64,000 nucleotides of DNA from Vanessa cardui (GCF_905220365.1 NC_061128.1:4154001-4218000); one strand, 5' to 3'; counted from the stretch's first letter, positions 11,233-21,989 are shown. Program-made: numbers and translations. Notes: generated from the sequence alone by a model not told the origin.

Positions 11233-11943
11233 TAAGCAGGGAAACTACTATTTCTGCTTTAAGTTTAGGTGCAGTTCAGAAGATTCAGAAGATGATTTAT
11301 CATTAAACTCTTCTGAATTAATAAGATGTGGCTCAACAGACACTGATTCGGGTAAGAACTCGCGCCATCCGCTACTACTAGACATTTGTGATAGCGGCAG
11401 CTGTTCCTTTGGTTTTAGACGAAAAGGCACAGGAAAATGTTCTCTGTGGGGTACTGGAGCGGTTGTTGATGGTAGTTCTGGGTACTGAATTTTCTTGGCA
11501 TTTTTGCCAGCCCGACGCTCGCGTTGATCAACTACACAAAACTAGCAATCATTTATGTGATTAGTGGGCCATATTCTTGGTTCTGCGAACTTCATAGATT
11601 TTTTTTCTCTTCAATAACAAGCTGGAAAAAATATCACACACATATAAATATACATGTTGATACACACGTTGTTCATTACATATCGTATTTTTTTTACAAT
11701 TAGTATACTTGAAAGTTATTATTAACTCTCTTACCTTCTAATGTGTTTTTGCAGTTACCACACGGGAGTTTAGGTGCCCATATTTTATCTTGACTTCGAA
11801 TAGGTAGATAAAAATAAGCTTTAAAAGCTTCACAGAGTCTTATATTTGACGAAAAACTATTTTTTTAACCCTTACTTTAATGAATTCGCCACAGTAAACA
11901 AAAATAACTTATGTTATTTTCACACTTTTTGGAAGCCATTTTG
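11233..11943 (-). pseudogene. Two-exon pseudogene of an uncharacterised Cys-rich arthropod/cnidarian family
   Basis: On the minus strand, 11943 opens with ATG and MASKKCENN. After a frameshift this continues as a CGEFIKV segment, an in-frame TAG, then LCEAFKAYFYLP, SQDKIWAPKLPCGNCKNTLEG and a GTAAGA splice donor near 11739. A pyrimidine-rich TTTTTTCCAG acceptor lies near 11622. The second exon reads MKFAEPRIWP, NHINDC, a TAG stop, FCVVD, then IQYPELPSTTAPVPH and a Ser-rich C-terminus ending FLPESVSVEPHLINSEEFND. The paired cysteines (CGNC, DCxFC) suggest a zinc-binding fold. I recall this arrangement from a repetitive family of uncharacterised proteins; its function is unknown. At least one frameshift and two stops make this copy dead. 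A relic carried by a mobile element is possible. Confidence 0.6.
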
Positions 11944-13090
11944 GACTTCGCGCAACACGAATGACGTTATTTCTCGGTAATGCTCATGCGCATACTGCTG
12001 AGACTACCCGCCGCTCCCCGTTTCATACGCGTAAACCCCTTCTAACCCCGTTACTGCTGTGTTAAATTCGTTGTTCCTTAAGAATTCTCTCAAAATCTTA
12101 AAATATTTATTATTCATTGTAAAATGTACAAAAGCAAACTTTATTTGTTATGAATTGTGCCTGTGATTACTTTTACTTGTAGACAATCAGAAAATATCAA
12201 TTTAATAACAAACCCAAAAACACTTTTTTTTTGTTGACTTGTGTTATCTTTCATTAATGTAAGCAAAAATCACTGTCCATAATGGCACCTAGAGACTAGT
12301 TGATATTCGATATGCTACATTGTCAATTAATACATATGTTACATATGTTCTATTGCGGAGTCGCCATTCTAACATCGCACTGTAATATCGTCGTAACAAT
12401 TAAATATTGTAAATTATATTACAATACATATATCTATTCTCAATTGCCTTTCATTACATCATCCATAAGACATTTAAGGCAAAATATTATGTAGACTTTT
12501 ATTTTCACGTTAGTTTTATGTTGTTTTTATACGTTATGTATCATATGTTGTTCCACAACTCTATTGCAATAATTAATATTTACTAGATATAATGATTTGA
12601 TTATTCTCTACGATCGCATATCCATTCCATATTACGGTGATAGTTTTATATATGATGAAGAGATTCGATGAGAAAATACATGTCGGTATGAGAGAGATAA
12701 ACCCAACTTCAGAAATTGGTATACTTAGAGCCAACAAAGTTTAGTACACACGAACCACAAAGCGGCCCAACGTCGCATAAGCTGAAAAGTAGATATATAT
12801 TTTAACATCATAGTATAAAAAGCAATAGGCTTCGCTTAATACTGCTTGAGCCGTGCCGTCACATAACAATACCCCCGCTATGTGAAGTCGGCTGAAGCTA
12901 CGAGCTCCGAAGAGCCTCGTAAAATTTTATGCTTCAGAACGTAAACATGCTCTACCTTCTATTATATAATATAGTTCCAGTAAGTGCATGAGAATGCGCC
13001 TCATTTTGTAAAATAAATTACGACACATAACGACATGTGTATATTTGCAAAAAGGAATCATTAAATATTTAATGTTTAGCATGTACAACA
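11944..13090. other. No recognised feature
   Basis: 11944-12060 is GC-richer than the surrounding sequence and may be the leader of the pseudogene or a repeat edge. The remainder is AT-rich with no coding signal. The minus-strand frame at 12927-13274 is partly the shadow of the SINE at 13091. Confidence 0.35.
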
Positions 13091-13396
13091 GAGATGTTAC
13101 AGTGGCTAGAACGAACATCTTAACCGATGATGGTGTTTGAAACACCGGCAAACACAACTGAATTTCCATGTGCTGATTTACATATGTTGTATGTGACACG
13201 AGTTTGTGTATATCTCGTGCTTGGTTTTTAAGAAAAACATGCATGTGTCTTATTTCAATGTCATTCTGACACATGTATGCACCAACTCACATTCAAATAG
13301 CATATGTATATAATAGTGGAATTAGCTGTAGATCTTCTCCTCCAAAGTGGAGTAAGCCTTTTGGATACTTAAAAGCTGTTACTTTACTTTTTTTAT
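13091..13396 (+). mobile_element. Very old SINE-A copy
   Basis: The element begins GAGATGTTACAGTGGCTAGA, with CTTAACCGATGATG, then TTTGAAACACCGGC, and ends in a GCTGTTACTTTAC tail, the TTTAC-type SINE-A tail. Many substitutions separate it from the young copies. It has no target-site duplication I can make out. Confidence 0.7.
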
Positions 13397-13908
13397 TATT
13401 ACCAATTTCTGGTCAGTTTGATAAATAGTGACCAAATTCTTGCAATTATACTCTCTAAGAATTCACTATTCTATGTCACATGCATCTGATCCAACAATAC
13501 GCTTTTTTACTGCTCGTATGCCTTAAATGTTGTAATTATTGCGTCGTGGATAATATTGTAAATGACACGATCGTGTTCCACGTTTTCGAGTTTGTTCTTA
13601 GAGTATCGCGGTGCTCGTCGGGAATTTTAAATCTGGCTTTGTTGTTCGGCTCTCTGATGCGCTCTATTGTGACTAACAAAGCCGATTTTAATACATATTA
13701 TACTGCCTTAATAGCACAATGCTATACAGGTCTGCAACGGCGGAAAAGTTGCCAGAATGGGCCTAGTGTTTCTTCGGCGTATAAATAAATACAAAACATT
13801 GTAAGGTTATTATATTTAATATACTTAATGAATTACTGATAGAAAATTCTGTACTTAATTGTATTTCGACAATTTAATTTAATTATTATTAAAAAAAATC
13901 ATGTATAA
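13397..13908. other. Unassigned stretch with a 102-codon open frame
   Basis: A plus-strand frame at 13480-13788 encodes a hydrophobic start followed by a segment rich in Arg and Cys. 13560-13780 is noticeably less AT-rich than its flanks. I recognise no domain on either strand. It may be a remnant of an unidentified repeat. Confidence 0.25.
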
Positions 13909-14155
13909 GCTAAAGTCAAAGTCAAAGTCAAAAACCTTTATTCAAAATAGAAGTGTTTACACTTTCTTATTGATTGTTGATAATCTACCACCGGTTCGGA
14001 ATATAATACCTCAGACCTGAGAAGAACCGGCGAAAGAAACTCAGCGGGATATATTTTTTTTTTTTTATAATGTACAATGAATTATTAATTTATAATGTAC
14101 AATTTATAATTTACAATAATAAACTTTTATTTGAAACAGCCTGGAGGCGATCATC

Positions 14156-17015
14156 TCATTCCCAAGGTGTGCAGTCAACTAGAAAGTCATTAGTGCTGTA
14201 ATATCCTTTAGCACACAAACGCTCTTTAACGATTCTTTTGAATTTTATAATTGAATATTGTTGAACGTTTTCTGGGATCCTGTTGTAAAAACGTATACAT
14301 TGCCCCAAAAAAGAGTTACTAACCCTGTGTAATCGGGTACAAGGCGTAACAAGTTTATTCTTGTTCCTAGTATTAATGGAATGTACGTCACAATTTTTGG
14401 AAAATCATTTATATTTTTGCGTACATACATAACATTATCAAAAACAAATTGAGAAGCGACAGTCATTATTTTAATTTCTTTAAATTTACATCTTAACGAA
14501 TCTTTTGGGCCCAGGTTAAAAATTGAACGAATAGCCCTCTTCTGCAGTACAAAAATAGTATTAATGTCAGCTGCATTACCCCAGAGTAGAATGCCATACG
14601 ACATAATACTGTGGAAATAGCTAAAATACACAAGGCGAGCTGTATCCACATCTGTCAAAAATCTAATCTTTTTTACCGCATAGGCTGCAGAGCTGAGTCT
14701 ATTTGCCAATTTACTTATATGGGGGCCCCATTGGAGCTTAGAGTCAATTGTCATACCAAGGAACTCTGTTGACTCTAATACATCTAATGCTTCCAAGTTT
14801 AAAAGTACATTCGCTTTGACACATCTTACATTCGGAGTAGTGAATTTAATACATTTTGTCTTTTTACTATTTAACATTAAATTATTGACACTAAACCAAT
14901 GTACTATTTCCGATAGAGCATTGTTCACATCGTCATACATTAAAAGACGTCTTTTTATTTTAAAAATTAATGAAGTATCGTCAGCAAACAATACTATCTC
15001 GAGTTTGTCACCTAAGAGATGTGGTAGGTCATTTATATAAACCAGGAAGAGAAATGGACCAAGAATTGATCCTTGAGGGACCCCCACAGTAACCTGAGCC
15101 CCGGGAGATCTCTTTCCATTTACATCAACCATCTGAATCCGATTGCTCAAATACGAAATCAGAAGATTGAGTGCAGTGTCCCTGACTCCATAATGTCGTA
15201 GCTTCCTGACCAAAGTTTCGTGTTGCACACAATCAAAGGCCTTAGATAAATCACAAAAAATCCCCAAGGCATCCTGTGACTCCTCCCAGGCCCTGTAGAT
15301 ATTTTTTATGAGCTCCAGCACACCAGCGTCAGTTGTCGAGCGACCCCTTGTAAATCCAAATTGTTTCTTGCGTAGCAACTTGTTCTTGTTAAAATGTACT
15401 AGCATTTAGTAATAATTTTTCAAAGATCTTGCTAAGAGTTGGTAGTACAGAGATGGGTCTATAATTATTGGGGTCTGATGTACTACCTGACTTAAATATT
15501 GGTATTACTTTACTATGTTTCATGAGGTCAGGAAACACGCCACTAAGAACACAATTACTGAATATATTGACAAGGTAGGGTGCAATTACATAAATTATTG
15601 AATTGACTACTTTAACAGAGAACCCCCATAGATCGGCAGTTTTTTTAACATCTAGCGATCTGAAAGAACTTATGATGTCATTTACACCTACTGTATTAAA
15701 TTTAAAACTTATATTACATTCTTTTACATTGTTTTTTAATAATGATTCAGCAACGGTGGGAGAGGGATTTAATGAGCTAGTAGTCAAAAAAGGAATGTCA
15801 GCAAAAAAATTTTCAAAAATAATTGCAACATCCCGATCTGAGGAAAATAAATTATTATCAATAGATAAACTAATGTCGGAGATGTTATTTTTGACTCTTC
15901 CAGTTTCGCAATTAATAATTTTCCATGTCATTTTAATTTTATCAGGAGCGTCAATAATTTTTTTTTTTATATGTAAAGATTTGGCTGAATGACATACACG
16001 TTTGAATAGTTTAGAGTAGGCACTAACATAACTAATAAATGAAAATGACCGATTGTATGATCTTTCATTATAAAGCTCATACAACCTTTGCCTACTCTTG
16101 TGAATTCCGACAGTCGCCCAATCATTAAGCTTAAGAAAATTCCTAGAACTGACTGTCTTAGGAGTAAATATGGCATTAAATTCTGTTTTTATTAAATTAA
16201 AAAAATTGTTATAAAGCTCATTAGAATTATTATTTAATTGTAAATATGAGAGCTTTGCCATGATATTACTTCTGAACTTCTCAATTCGGTACAAATTGAT
16301 AGGAAAGTCTTTGTGGTAGGGCTCTGTGCAAGCCCGTCTGGGTAGGTACCACCCACTCACCAGTTATTCTACCGCCAAATAACAGTACTCAGTATTGTTG
16401 TGTTCCGGTTTGAAGGGTGAGTGAGCCAGTGTAACTACAGGCACAAGGGACATGACATCTTAGTTCCCAAGGTTGGTGGCACATTGACGATGTAAGGAAT
16501 AGTTAATATTTCTTACAGCGTCATTGTTTATGGGTGATGGTGACCACTTACCATCAGGTGGCCCATATGCTCGTCCGCCAACCTATTCCATAAAAACAAA
16601 AAAAAAAAAAAACAGGAACAAATGTCTGTTTTAAACCCTTAGTATTATTTTTTATTTGCAAATTGAATGAAGCCAACTGTCCACAATGATCTGAATTTAA
16701 CATATTTATAATACATTTATGATTTGGAACACAATTGGTAAATATGTTTTCAATACATGTTGCAGTGGATTCAGTGATTCTAGTTGGTTCTAGGAACAAG
16801 TTATTGAGGTTATATGAATATAATAATGATCTGAATCTAATACTTGTGCTATGGTTTTCTAATAAATTTATGTTGAAATCACCACAAATAAAAATATATT
16901 TATTCGATCCAGATAATTTCAACAATGCACTTTCTAATATTTTCTCAAATGCTTCATATAACCCACTAGGAGGTCTGTATACGCATACAACAATGACATG
17001 CTCAGAAACTAACGC
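14156..17015 (-). pseudogene. LINE-2 ORF2 remnant: endonuclease/reverse transcriptase with frameshifts
   Basis: The reading frame starts within the endonuclease near 17015 with VCVYRPPSG, then GDFN near 16880 and NSDHCG near 16700. It is interrupted by SINE-B at 16316-16612. The next open block (16315 down to about 15400) holds the linker and the start of the reverse transcriptase, with FKSGSTSDPNNYRPISVLP. A frameshift near 15400 leads to the 386-residue block with AFDCVQHE, VGVPQGSILGP and the catalytic FADD near 14988-14977. A second frameshift near 14395 shifts the C-terminus into another frame, which runs on through LGQCIRFYN to a TGA at 14156. All catalytic motifs are still readable, so decay is moderate. 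With at least two frameshifts and an insertion it cannot make protein. Confidence 0.85.
16316..16612 (+). mobile_element. SINE-B, complete copy inserted in LINE-2
   Basis: This copy runs from GTAGGGCTCTGTGCAAGCCC through ACCGCCAAATAACAGTACT, GGTTTGAAGGGTGAGTGAG and CTTAGTTCCCAAGGTTGGTG to CCATCAGGTGGCCC, CCTATTCCATAAAAA and an A-rich tail. Copies at 36412, 39343, 40434, 41788 and 50037 start at the same point, which argues for a defined 5' end. GGTTTGAAGGG resembles a pol III box B, but I see no clear box A. The flanks share only AGGAA, so a long target-site duplication is not demonstrated. Confidence 0.8.
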
Positions 17016-17039
17016 TAACGCTAATGCTAAAATGTATAA

Positions 17040-17885
17040 AAAACTGAATTTACTGTATTATTATTATTATTAGGTATTTCGCGTATTCGTGTTTTAAGAT
17101 TTTAAATTCATTCAACGTCAAATCTTTATTTATCGAATAAAAACTGTTGTTATAAAAAAAAAAATACCTACTTTGTTTGTTGAATTAAAAGATTAAAACA
17201 ATAGAAATAGTGAAATGAACGATACAATCACATAAAATCAAATTGATAGAAAAAAATTATAAGGATAATTCTGTGTGGGTTTCATCGTTATCTGTATGTA
17301 ACATTTTGTAAATAAAAAATTAAAAAAAAATCGATAGTCATTTTAATAAATATAAAACCAATTAAATAATTCTAAAAACTTAATAAAATATTTATTTGTA
17401 TTTTTCCACGATTCTAGTAGCTATCTGACTTTTACCAGCTTATTACGATGTAGCCTTAGAAAAATATAAAGCGAAACACATTGCATGGTACTTTAAAGTC
17501 TGTATGGCGCATGTAGAGGCTTCGTAGAACGGTATGTTGTGAATGAACCTTCAACTTCATGTTGAAAAATCTATTCAGTGATACCCAACTGAAAGTAGCG
17601 AGAAAAATATCATCTTATTTACATAAGGAGCGGTATAGGTTTTTATTTCTTGTTAAGCAAATATAAATTTAATCTAAGAAGTTTTATATATATTTAAGAC
17701 TCATTTTAGGATTATTGTAATTGTTTTACATAATAAATGCTGATGATGCTGTTGTAAGTTAGAATTATTGTTTTATCCTTATATTTTGTATATGATATAT
17801 TTATATTTATGTTCAATACAATACAATGGATGAGAAAAAATCTAACCTGTGTCCATAAATAATAATGCGAACGTATTCATTAGTG
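17040..17885. other. AT-rich DNA, nothing recognised
   Basis: No coding signal and no shared repeat. Confidence 0.4.
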
Positions 17886-18043
17886 GTACTTGCTTGACTG
17901 CTTTAGTCTAGTGGTTAGCTTGTTAAGTTTTAGATGCCAAGGATATTAAATTCCATATCTAATTATGTCAGTATCTGTGAGTGGTGACCACTTACCAGTA
18001 GGTCCATTATCCTTCCGCCTACCTATTTTATGTAAAAAAAATT
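17886..18043 (+). mobile_element. Possible third SINE type: tRNA-like head with SINE-B-like tail
   Basis: The left part carries TTTAGTCTAGTGGTTAGC, a strong pol III box A-like motif of the kind found in tRNA-derived SINEs. The right part, from 17971, reads GTGGTGACCACTTACCAGTA, then CCGCCTACCTATTTTATGTA and an A-run, which is the SINE-B/LINE-1 tail. Box B is not clear (about 17930-17960 is decayed). It may be one chimeric SINE or two adjacent fragments. Confidence 0.45.
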
Positions 18044-18786
18044 AGGTTTTATTATCTACATAGTATGTTTTAATTATTTACGCTTTCATGCTTCAGAAAG
18101 AAAACCTGCGTCTCTTTCTGTCGAATGGTATTGTGGGAAGGTATAATGCTTTTGTGTTTGCGCACAAATATACAAAAGTAATATGTGCATATAATAACAA
18201 TGAGGCATTTGTTTTTAATGTAATGTAATGGCTTGTTCTCTCCTCTCTATGTGGATTATTTATCATCACTAATGTGATAGGTAATCAATCAACAATTGTA
18301 TAGCCGTTCTTGTATCGAATGAGGCAGCCTGATACAGAGATATCAAATCATAGATTTTATTATAAGCGTTGCCCATTTCAACTAGTAAGCTCGTTCCTTT
18401 TGGCCGATTTGCCTTCTAATATGCCTTATAAGATCATTTTCAATAAGAGTATGATTCAAATTACCGTTAATGATTTTAATTGATTTTTTCACAAAAAAAT
18501 ACTTTAAATAATTAAATATGAAAAGAAACTTAATCGTAGTATGTATATCTATGTAATTGTAGCAAAGTATGAGTATGGTACTCATTCAATGGACTGGAGT
18601 GAATGAATTGATCGTTGTTGAAATAAATTACAAAATTTTTAAATTTAATAATTACTCAATGCAACTTAGCTACAGATAACATTATAATAATCAATAATTA
18701 GGATTTCGTTCAACAGTTGTATAACTGTTCCTTCAATTGTTTTGCTGACAAATAAAGTCGTTCTAATTATATAGCTGTTCGATTGG
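18044..18786. other. AT-rich DNA, nothing recognised
   Basis: No gene or related repeat. The minus-strand frame at 18382-18585 has no motif. Confidence 0.4.
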
Positions 18787-18833
18787 TATTATTACATATT
18801 ATAAAACAAAGTCGCTTACCGCTGGCTGTAGCC

Positions 18834-19128
18834 CTATGTATCCTTAAGTAAGTAAAGTAAGTAACAGCCTGTAAATTGCCCAATGCTGGGCTAAGGCTAT
18901 TTCACCACGCTGTTCCAATGCGGGTTGATGGAATGCACATGTGGCAGAATTTCGATGAAATTAGACACATGCAGGTTTCCACACGATGTTTTCCTTCACC
19001 GCCGAGAACGAGATAAATTATAAACATAAATTAAGCACATATATATAGTAGTGCTTGCCTGAGTTTGAACCCGAAATAATCGATTAAGATGCACGCGTTC
19101 TAGCCACTGGGCCATCTATGTATGCTTA
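18834..19128 (-). mobile_element. SINE-A (TTTAC-tail subfamily) with 13-bp target-site duplication
   Basis: The SINE body is 18847-19115 on the minus strand: an AAGTAAAGTAAGTAAC tail, then CAGCCTGTAAATT and on to the tRNA-like head ending GGGCCATCT. It is flanked by CTATGTATCCTTA (18834-18846) and CTATGTATGCTTA (19116-19128), identical at 12 of 13 positions. The duplicated sequence belongs to the Helitron-like host. About 40 bp of the 3' body (the CCTCTCC region) is deleted. Confidence 0.85.
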
Positions 19129-19147
19129 TATCTTTAAAATTACGCAA

Positions 19148-19345
19148 CCTGGTGGAAAGTGATAACAAATGCCCATGGACATCTTCTACACCGAGGAGCT
19201 TGCAGGCCTTTAAGGAAGCAGTACGCTCTTTTCTTGAAGGATCCCAAATCGTATCGTTTCGGAAAAACCACCGACGAAAGTTGGCTCCACAGAGTGGTTG
19301 TGCCAGGCAGAAAATGTCTTGTAAATCGTGCTATTGTAGATTGTT
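19148..19345 (-). mobile_element. LINE-1-family 3'-end fragment
   Basis: The fragment matches 6155-6350 of LINE-1 with about 80% visible identity, including GCCCATGGACA, GCCTTTAAGGAAG, CGGAAAAACCACCGACGAAAG and GGCAGAAAATGTCT. It lacks the poly-A end. It covers the C-terminal coding part of ORF2, frame broken. It lies inside the Helitron-like host; no target-site duplication is visible. Confidence 0.8.
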
Positions 19346-19524
19346 GATTTGTTCTTAATTTATAGTCATTCGCGAGGATTTTTTTGTATATAATACATGG
19401 ACAATATAGTTAACAAACACAGATAATTTCAGAAGTTTCTAATGTGATGACGTAAATAAACAAATTCTGTAGTATATTTAGTATCAGTGTTGCATCCGTG
19501 CGAAGCCAGGCGGGTCGCTAGTTA

Positions 19525-20160
19525 TTAATATATGCGGAAGTTGCCTGAGTATCCTTGGAGATAATAAAATGGGATATATTTTCATGAGGACGTCGCCCAT
19601 AAATCATAATGCGATCAACCAGGCAATTTTATTTGATATGCAAAATCTCTGATGAAATATTGCAAAGTAATTTCCTTGTCAGCTACAAATTATGATGATA
19701 CACCATTAATCATTAGCGAGCATAATAATAAAATCTAATTATTGAAAATTAACATTGTTGCATTATTTTCACAGTTTATCAATTTATGATTCATGTTTAA
19801 CTTTATTACTCAACATTCAATAAAACTTAAGCGTAAAATATTCAATTCTTTATTAATTATCTTACTGAGTTTTATGCTTTAGTATTCAAAAATAACATTT
19901 TAAATGAATACAAATTGGGGTTGAGTATGTACACTAAATGGAAAATGATCTGGCAGATTGCCTGACCTCAACTCTCCTTAAAAATGATTTTTCTTTTTCG
20001 CTGGTTTTCCGGATACGATATTTTGAGGCTTTAAGCGTTAATGTATAGGTGAGAGAGTGTATCTAAAACCTATAGTCGATTTTAAATTCATTTCAAAATA
20101 AAATTATTTTTTTATACGAGAAACAATACGCTTTTGGAAATAGTGACTTTATTTAAACAT
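19525..20160. other. AT-rich DNA, nothing recognised
   Basis: No coding signal and no shared repeat. Confidence 0.4.
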
Positions 20161-20270
20161 AACATAAACAGACTGTGAATTTTCCACTGCTGAGTTAAGG
20201 CTTCTTCTCCCTTCGAGGAGAAAGCTTGGAGTATATTCCACCACGCTACTTTAATGTGGGTTGGTGGATA
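20161..20270 (-). mobile_element. SINE-A 3'-half fragment
   Basis: Minus-strand 3' body only: GACTGTGAATTTTCCACTGC, TTCTTCTCCCTTCGAGGAG, ATATTCCACCACGCT and GTGGGTTGGTGGA. The tRNA head is missing. Confidence 0.7.
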
Positions 20271-21251
20271 ATTAAAGTTCTATAGTTCTCCAATTTAAAT
20301 TCTGTATAAACTAGTCTTAAGAGAAGCAGCTATTTTTAAATCATCTTAAGCAATAAGCATTTAAAAAATTATATTAAGCCATAAATTAGATCGACTGAAT
20401 TTGAAACTTTATAATAATATATGATACCTATAGACATATTTTTGTAATATTTGTATAGTAAAATGTAATTATCGTTACGTGACTATCAAAAGAGTAATCA
20501 TTATTTAACAGCATCGATAATAAATATTTTATTTATCCAATTCCATTGATATGTAACAAAACAGCTGGAAGGCTGTATTCCCGAAGCGAATTGAATGTAA
20601 ATAACGAATGAGTAAAGCTATCAGTGGAAGTGGACGACTTGCAATCGTAAACTCAGGACGAGCAAGGGTTGATATCCGAAGTATTCCGTTTTAGTATTAT
20701 TGGCCTTACTTCAGAACTTTCTTGACTGGCTTCGTTTTATATTTAGTTCTTTTTTTTTTTTAATTGGTACAGACCGATCCTTCAAAGCCAATCGTGATGA
20801 GCCGTCAATTAACTTTTGATTTTCTCTTTGCTTCTAAAACGATTTATAGAAGCGTATCTGAGATAAAAAAAGATTTATCGTTGACAAAAAATACATTCGG
20901 GTCAAATTCTTGTATCTGATTTTGTAGTAATAACAACAAGAGTTCAAAATGTTACGGTAAAATACTATTTTATAATTTCGATGTTATTATGTAATTTTGT
21001 AATATGTCAATATATATGTAAAAATAAGACCAAGTATTAGTGTCACAACCTTTATGAAATTGGCCTTAACGATTAACTTTGTTTTGCGGGAATTAAGGCA
21101 ATTATTCCTCTCTTTTTGTCATAATTGATTTTGCGTTCGAAAAAAGAGGACTCAGCGTTGCTTAATTAATCACTCCCGGAGTTCGCGGCATGACATCCGT
21201 AAAAAAAAAAACTAATGCCCTTGTAGGTTATTGTAATAATTTATCTTATAT
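20271..21251. other. AT-rich DNA, nothing recognised
   Basis: No gene or shared repeat. Confidence 0.4.
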
Positions 21252-21735
21252 TCAACTAGAGCCCCGAATTCGCTCGGGTTCAAAGCCGATACTAAATGTA
21301 ATGTAGAATTTGTTTATTTCCGACATCACATTACAAACTTCAAAAATTATCAATGTTTCTTTACTATATTGTCCGTGTATTATATACAAAAACCTTCCTC
21401 TTGAATCGCTCTGTCCGTTGCCTAATTGACCCACCAATTGGAAAAAGGGAATAAATCCAAAAAATAGGAACGGAGATAGTAAAAAAACCTTCATAACTTT
21501 TTGCTTTCAACTTATAAACTTATAGGACATCAATGATTATTAAGAAAATATCAATCCTGATTTATTCACCGACAAACCTGCCTTAAATGTTTATTTAGCC
21601 CTACGCCTAAAGAATGTAAGAGTGTATAAAAGTGAATATGTCGAAAAGTAGCGTTTATTCCCTTGTTCCAATTGGTGGTTCAATTGAAAGATTTTAGCAT
21701 GCATAAGGATATAGGGACAGAGAAAGCGACTTTGT
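21252..21735 (-). mobile_element. Helitron-like element carrying a MITE-like insertion
   Basis: The left part starts ACTAGAGCCCCGAATTCGCT, a mutated Helitron-like terminus, and contains ACTATATTGTCCGTGTATTA as in other copies. The right part resumes near 21686 with AAGATTTTAGCATGCATAAG and ends GACTTTGTTTTATACTAAGC. The two halves are contiguous in the copies at 360 and 5435, so 21424-21685 is an insertion. Confidence 0.55.
21424..21685. mobile_element. MITE-like insertion with 27-bp terminal inverted repeats
   Basis: The sequence at 21424-21450 is the reverse complement of 21659-21685 at 25 of 27 positions. Both arms contain CCACCAATTGGAA. About 208 bp lie between them, without coding capacity. 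Small size, paired ends and location inside another repeat fit a miniature inverted-repeat element. The superfamily is unknown because the target-site duplication is unclear: AATT occurs at both junctions but may belong to the arms. Confidence 0.65.
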
Positions 21736-21959
21736 TTTATACTAAGCAATTTTGAATTTGGAACTATTCTATATTCGAATGTGCTTAAATTTCGAATGTC
21801 AAAACAGTTCAAGGTATAGGATTAATGCCATTGTTTAGTCACATCGTCGATTGGAGTCTTTCAGGTTACGTACGAAATGAATCTTTCGTAGGAAAATGTT
21901 CATGCAATAATTTTCAAGTGTACAAGGGGCCTGACACGGCTTCAGTCTTTTGTGTGTGC
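21736..21959. other. Unassigned, possibly the decayed 5' end of the mariner
   Basis: No readable transposase sequence or terminal inverted repeat was found, although the mariner 5' end should lie here. Confidence 0.3.
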
Positions 21960-21989
21960 TAAAATCTGTGTTCAGTGAAAAAGCCCCAG

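Larger units (their letters stand above)
13909..17031 (-). mobile_element. LINE-2: decayed jockey/CR1-type non-LTR element split by a SINE-B
   Basis: The element reads right to left. The 3' end at about 13913 has a tail of repeated TTTGAC units preceded by TTGAATAAAGG and GCCGGTTCTTCTCAG. ATGTATAA occurs at both edges (13901-13908 and 17032-17039) and may be a target-site duplication, though 8 bp in AT-rich DNA could be chance. The 5' end is missing: the endonuclease begins partway, near 17015. A SINE-B of 297 bp at 16316-16612 separates the endonuclease from the reverse transcriptase. Confidence 0.85.
18787..19524 (+). mobile_element. Helitron-like element interrupted by a SINE and a LINE-1 fragment
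   Basis: The host repeat starts near ATTATAAAACAAAGTCGC, resumes at TATGCTTATATCTTTAAAAT (19121), resumes again near 19346 and ends with GTGCGAAGCCAGGCGGGTCG followed by CTAGTTA at 19524. The three host pieces match, in order, the continuous copies at 360-632 and 5435-5712 read on the opposite strand. CTAG after a GC-rich segment fits a Helitron 3' end. The complete terminus here orients the other copies. Confidence 0.6.

Noticed and set aside
12927..13274. 115-codon minus-strand frame
   Set aside because: Most of it overlaps the old SINE-A at 13091-13396 and it has no domain.
15603..15992. 129-codon plus-strand frame
   Set aside because: It is antisense to the LINE-2 reverse transcriptase frame, which has the recognisable motifs.
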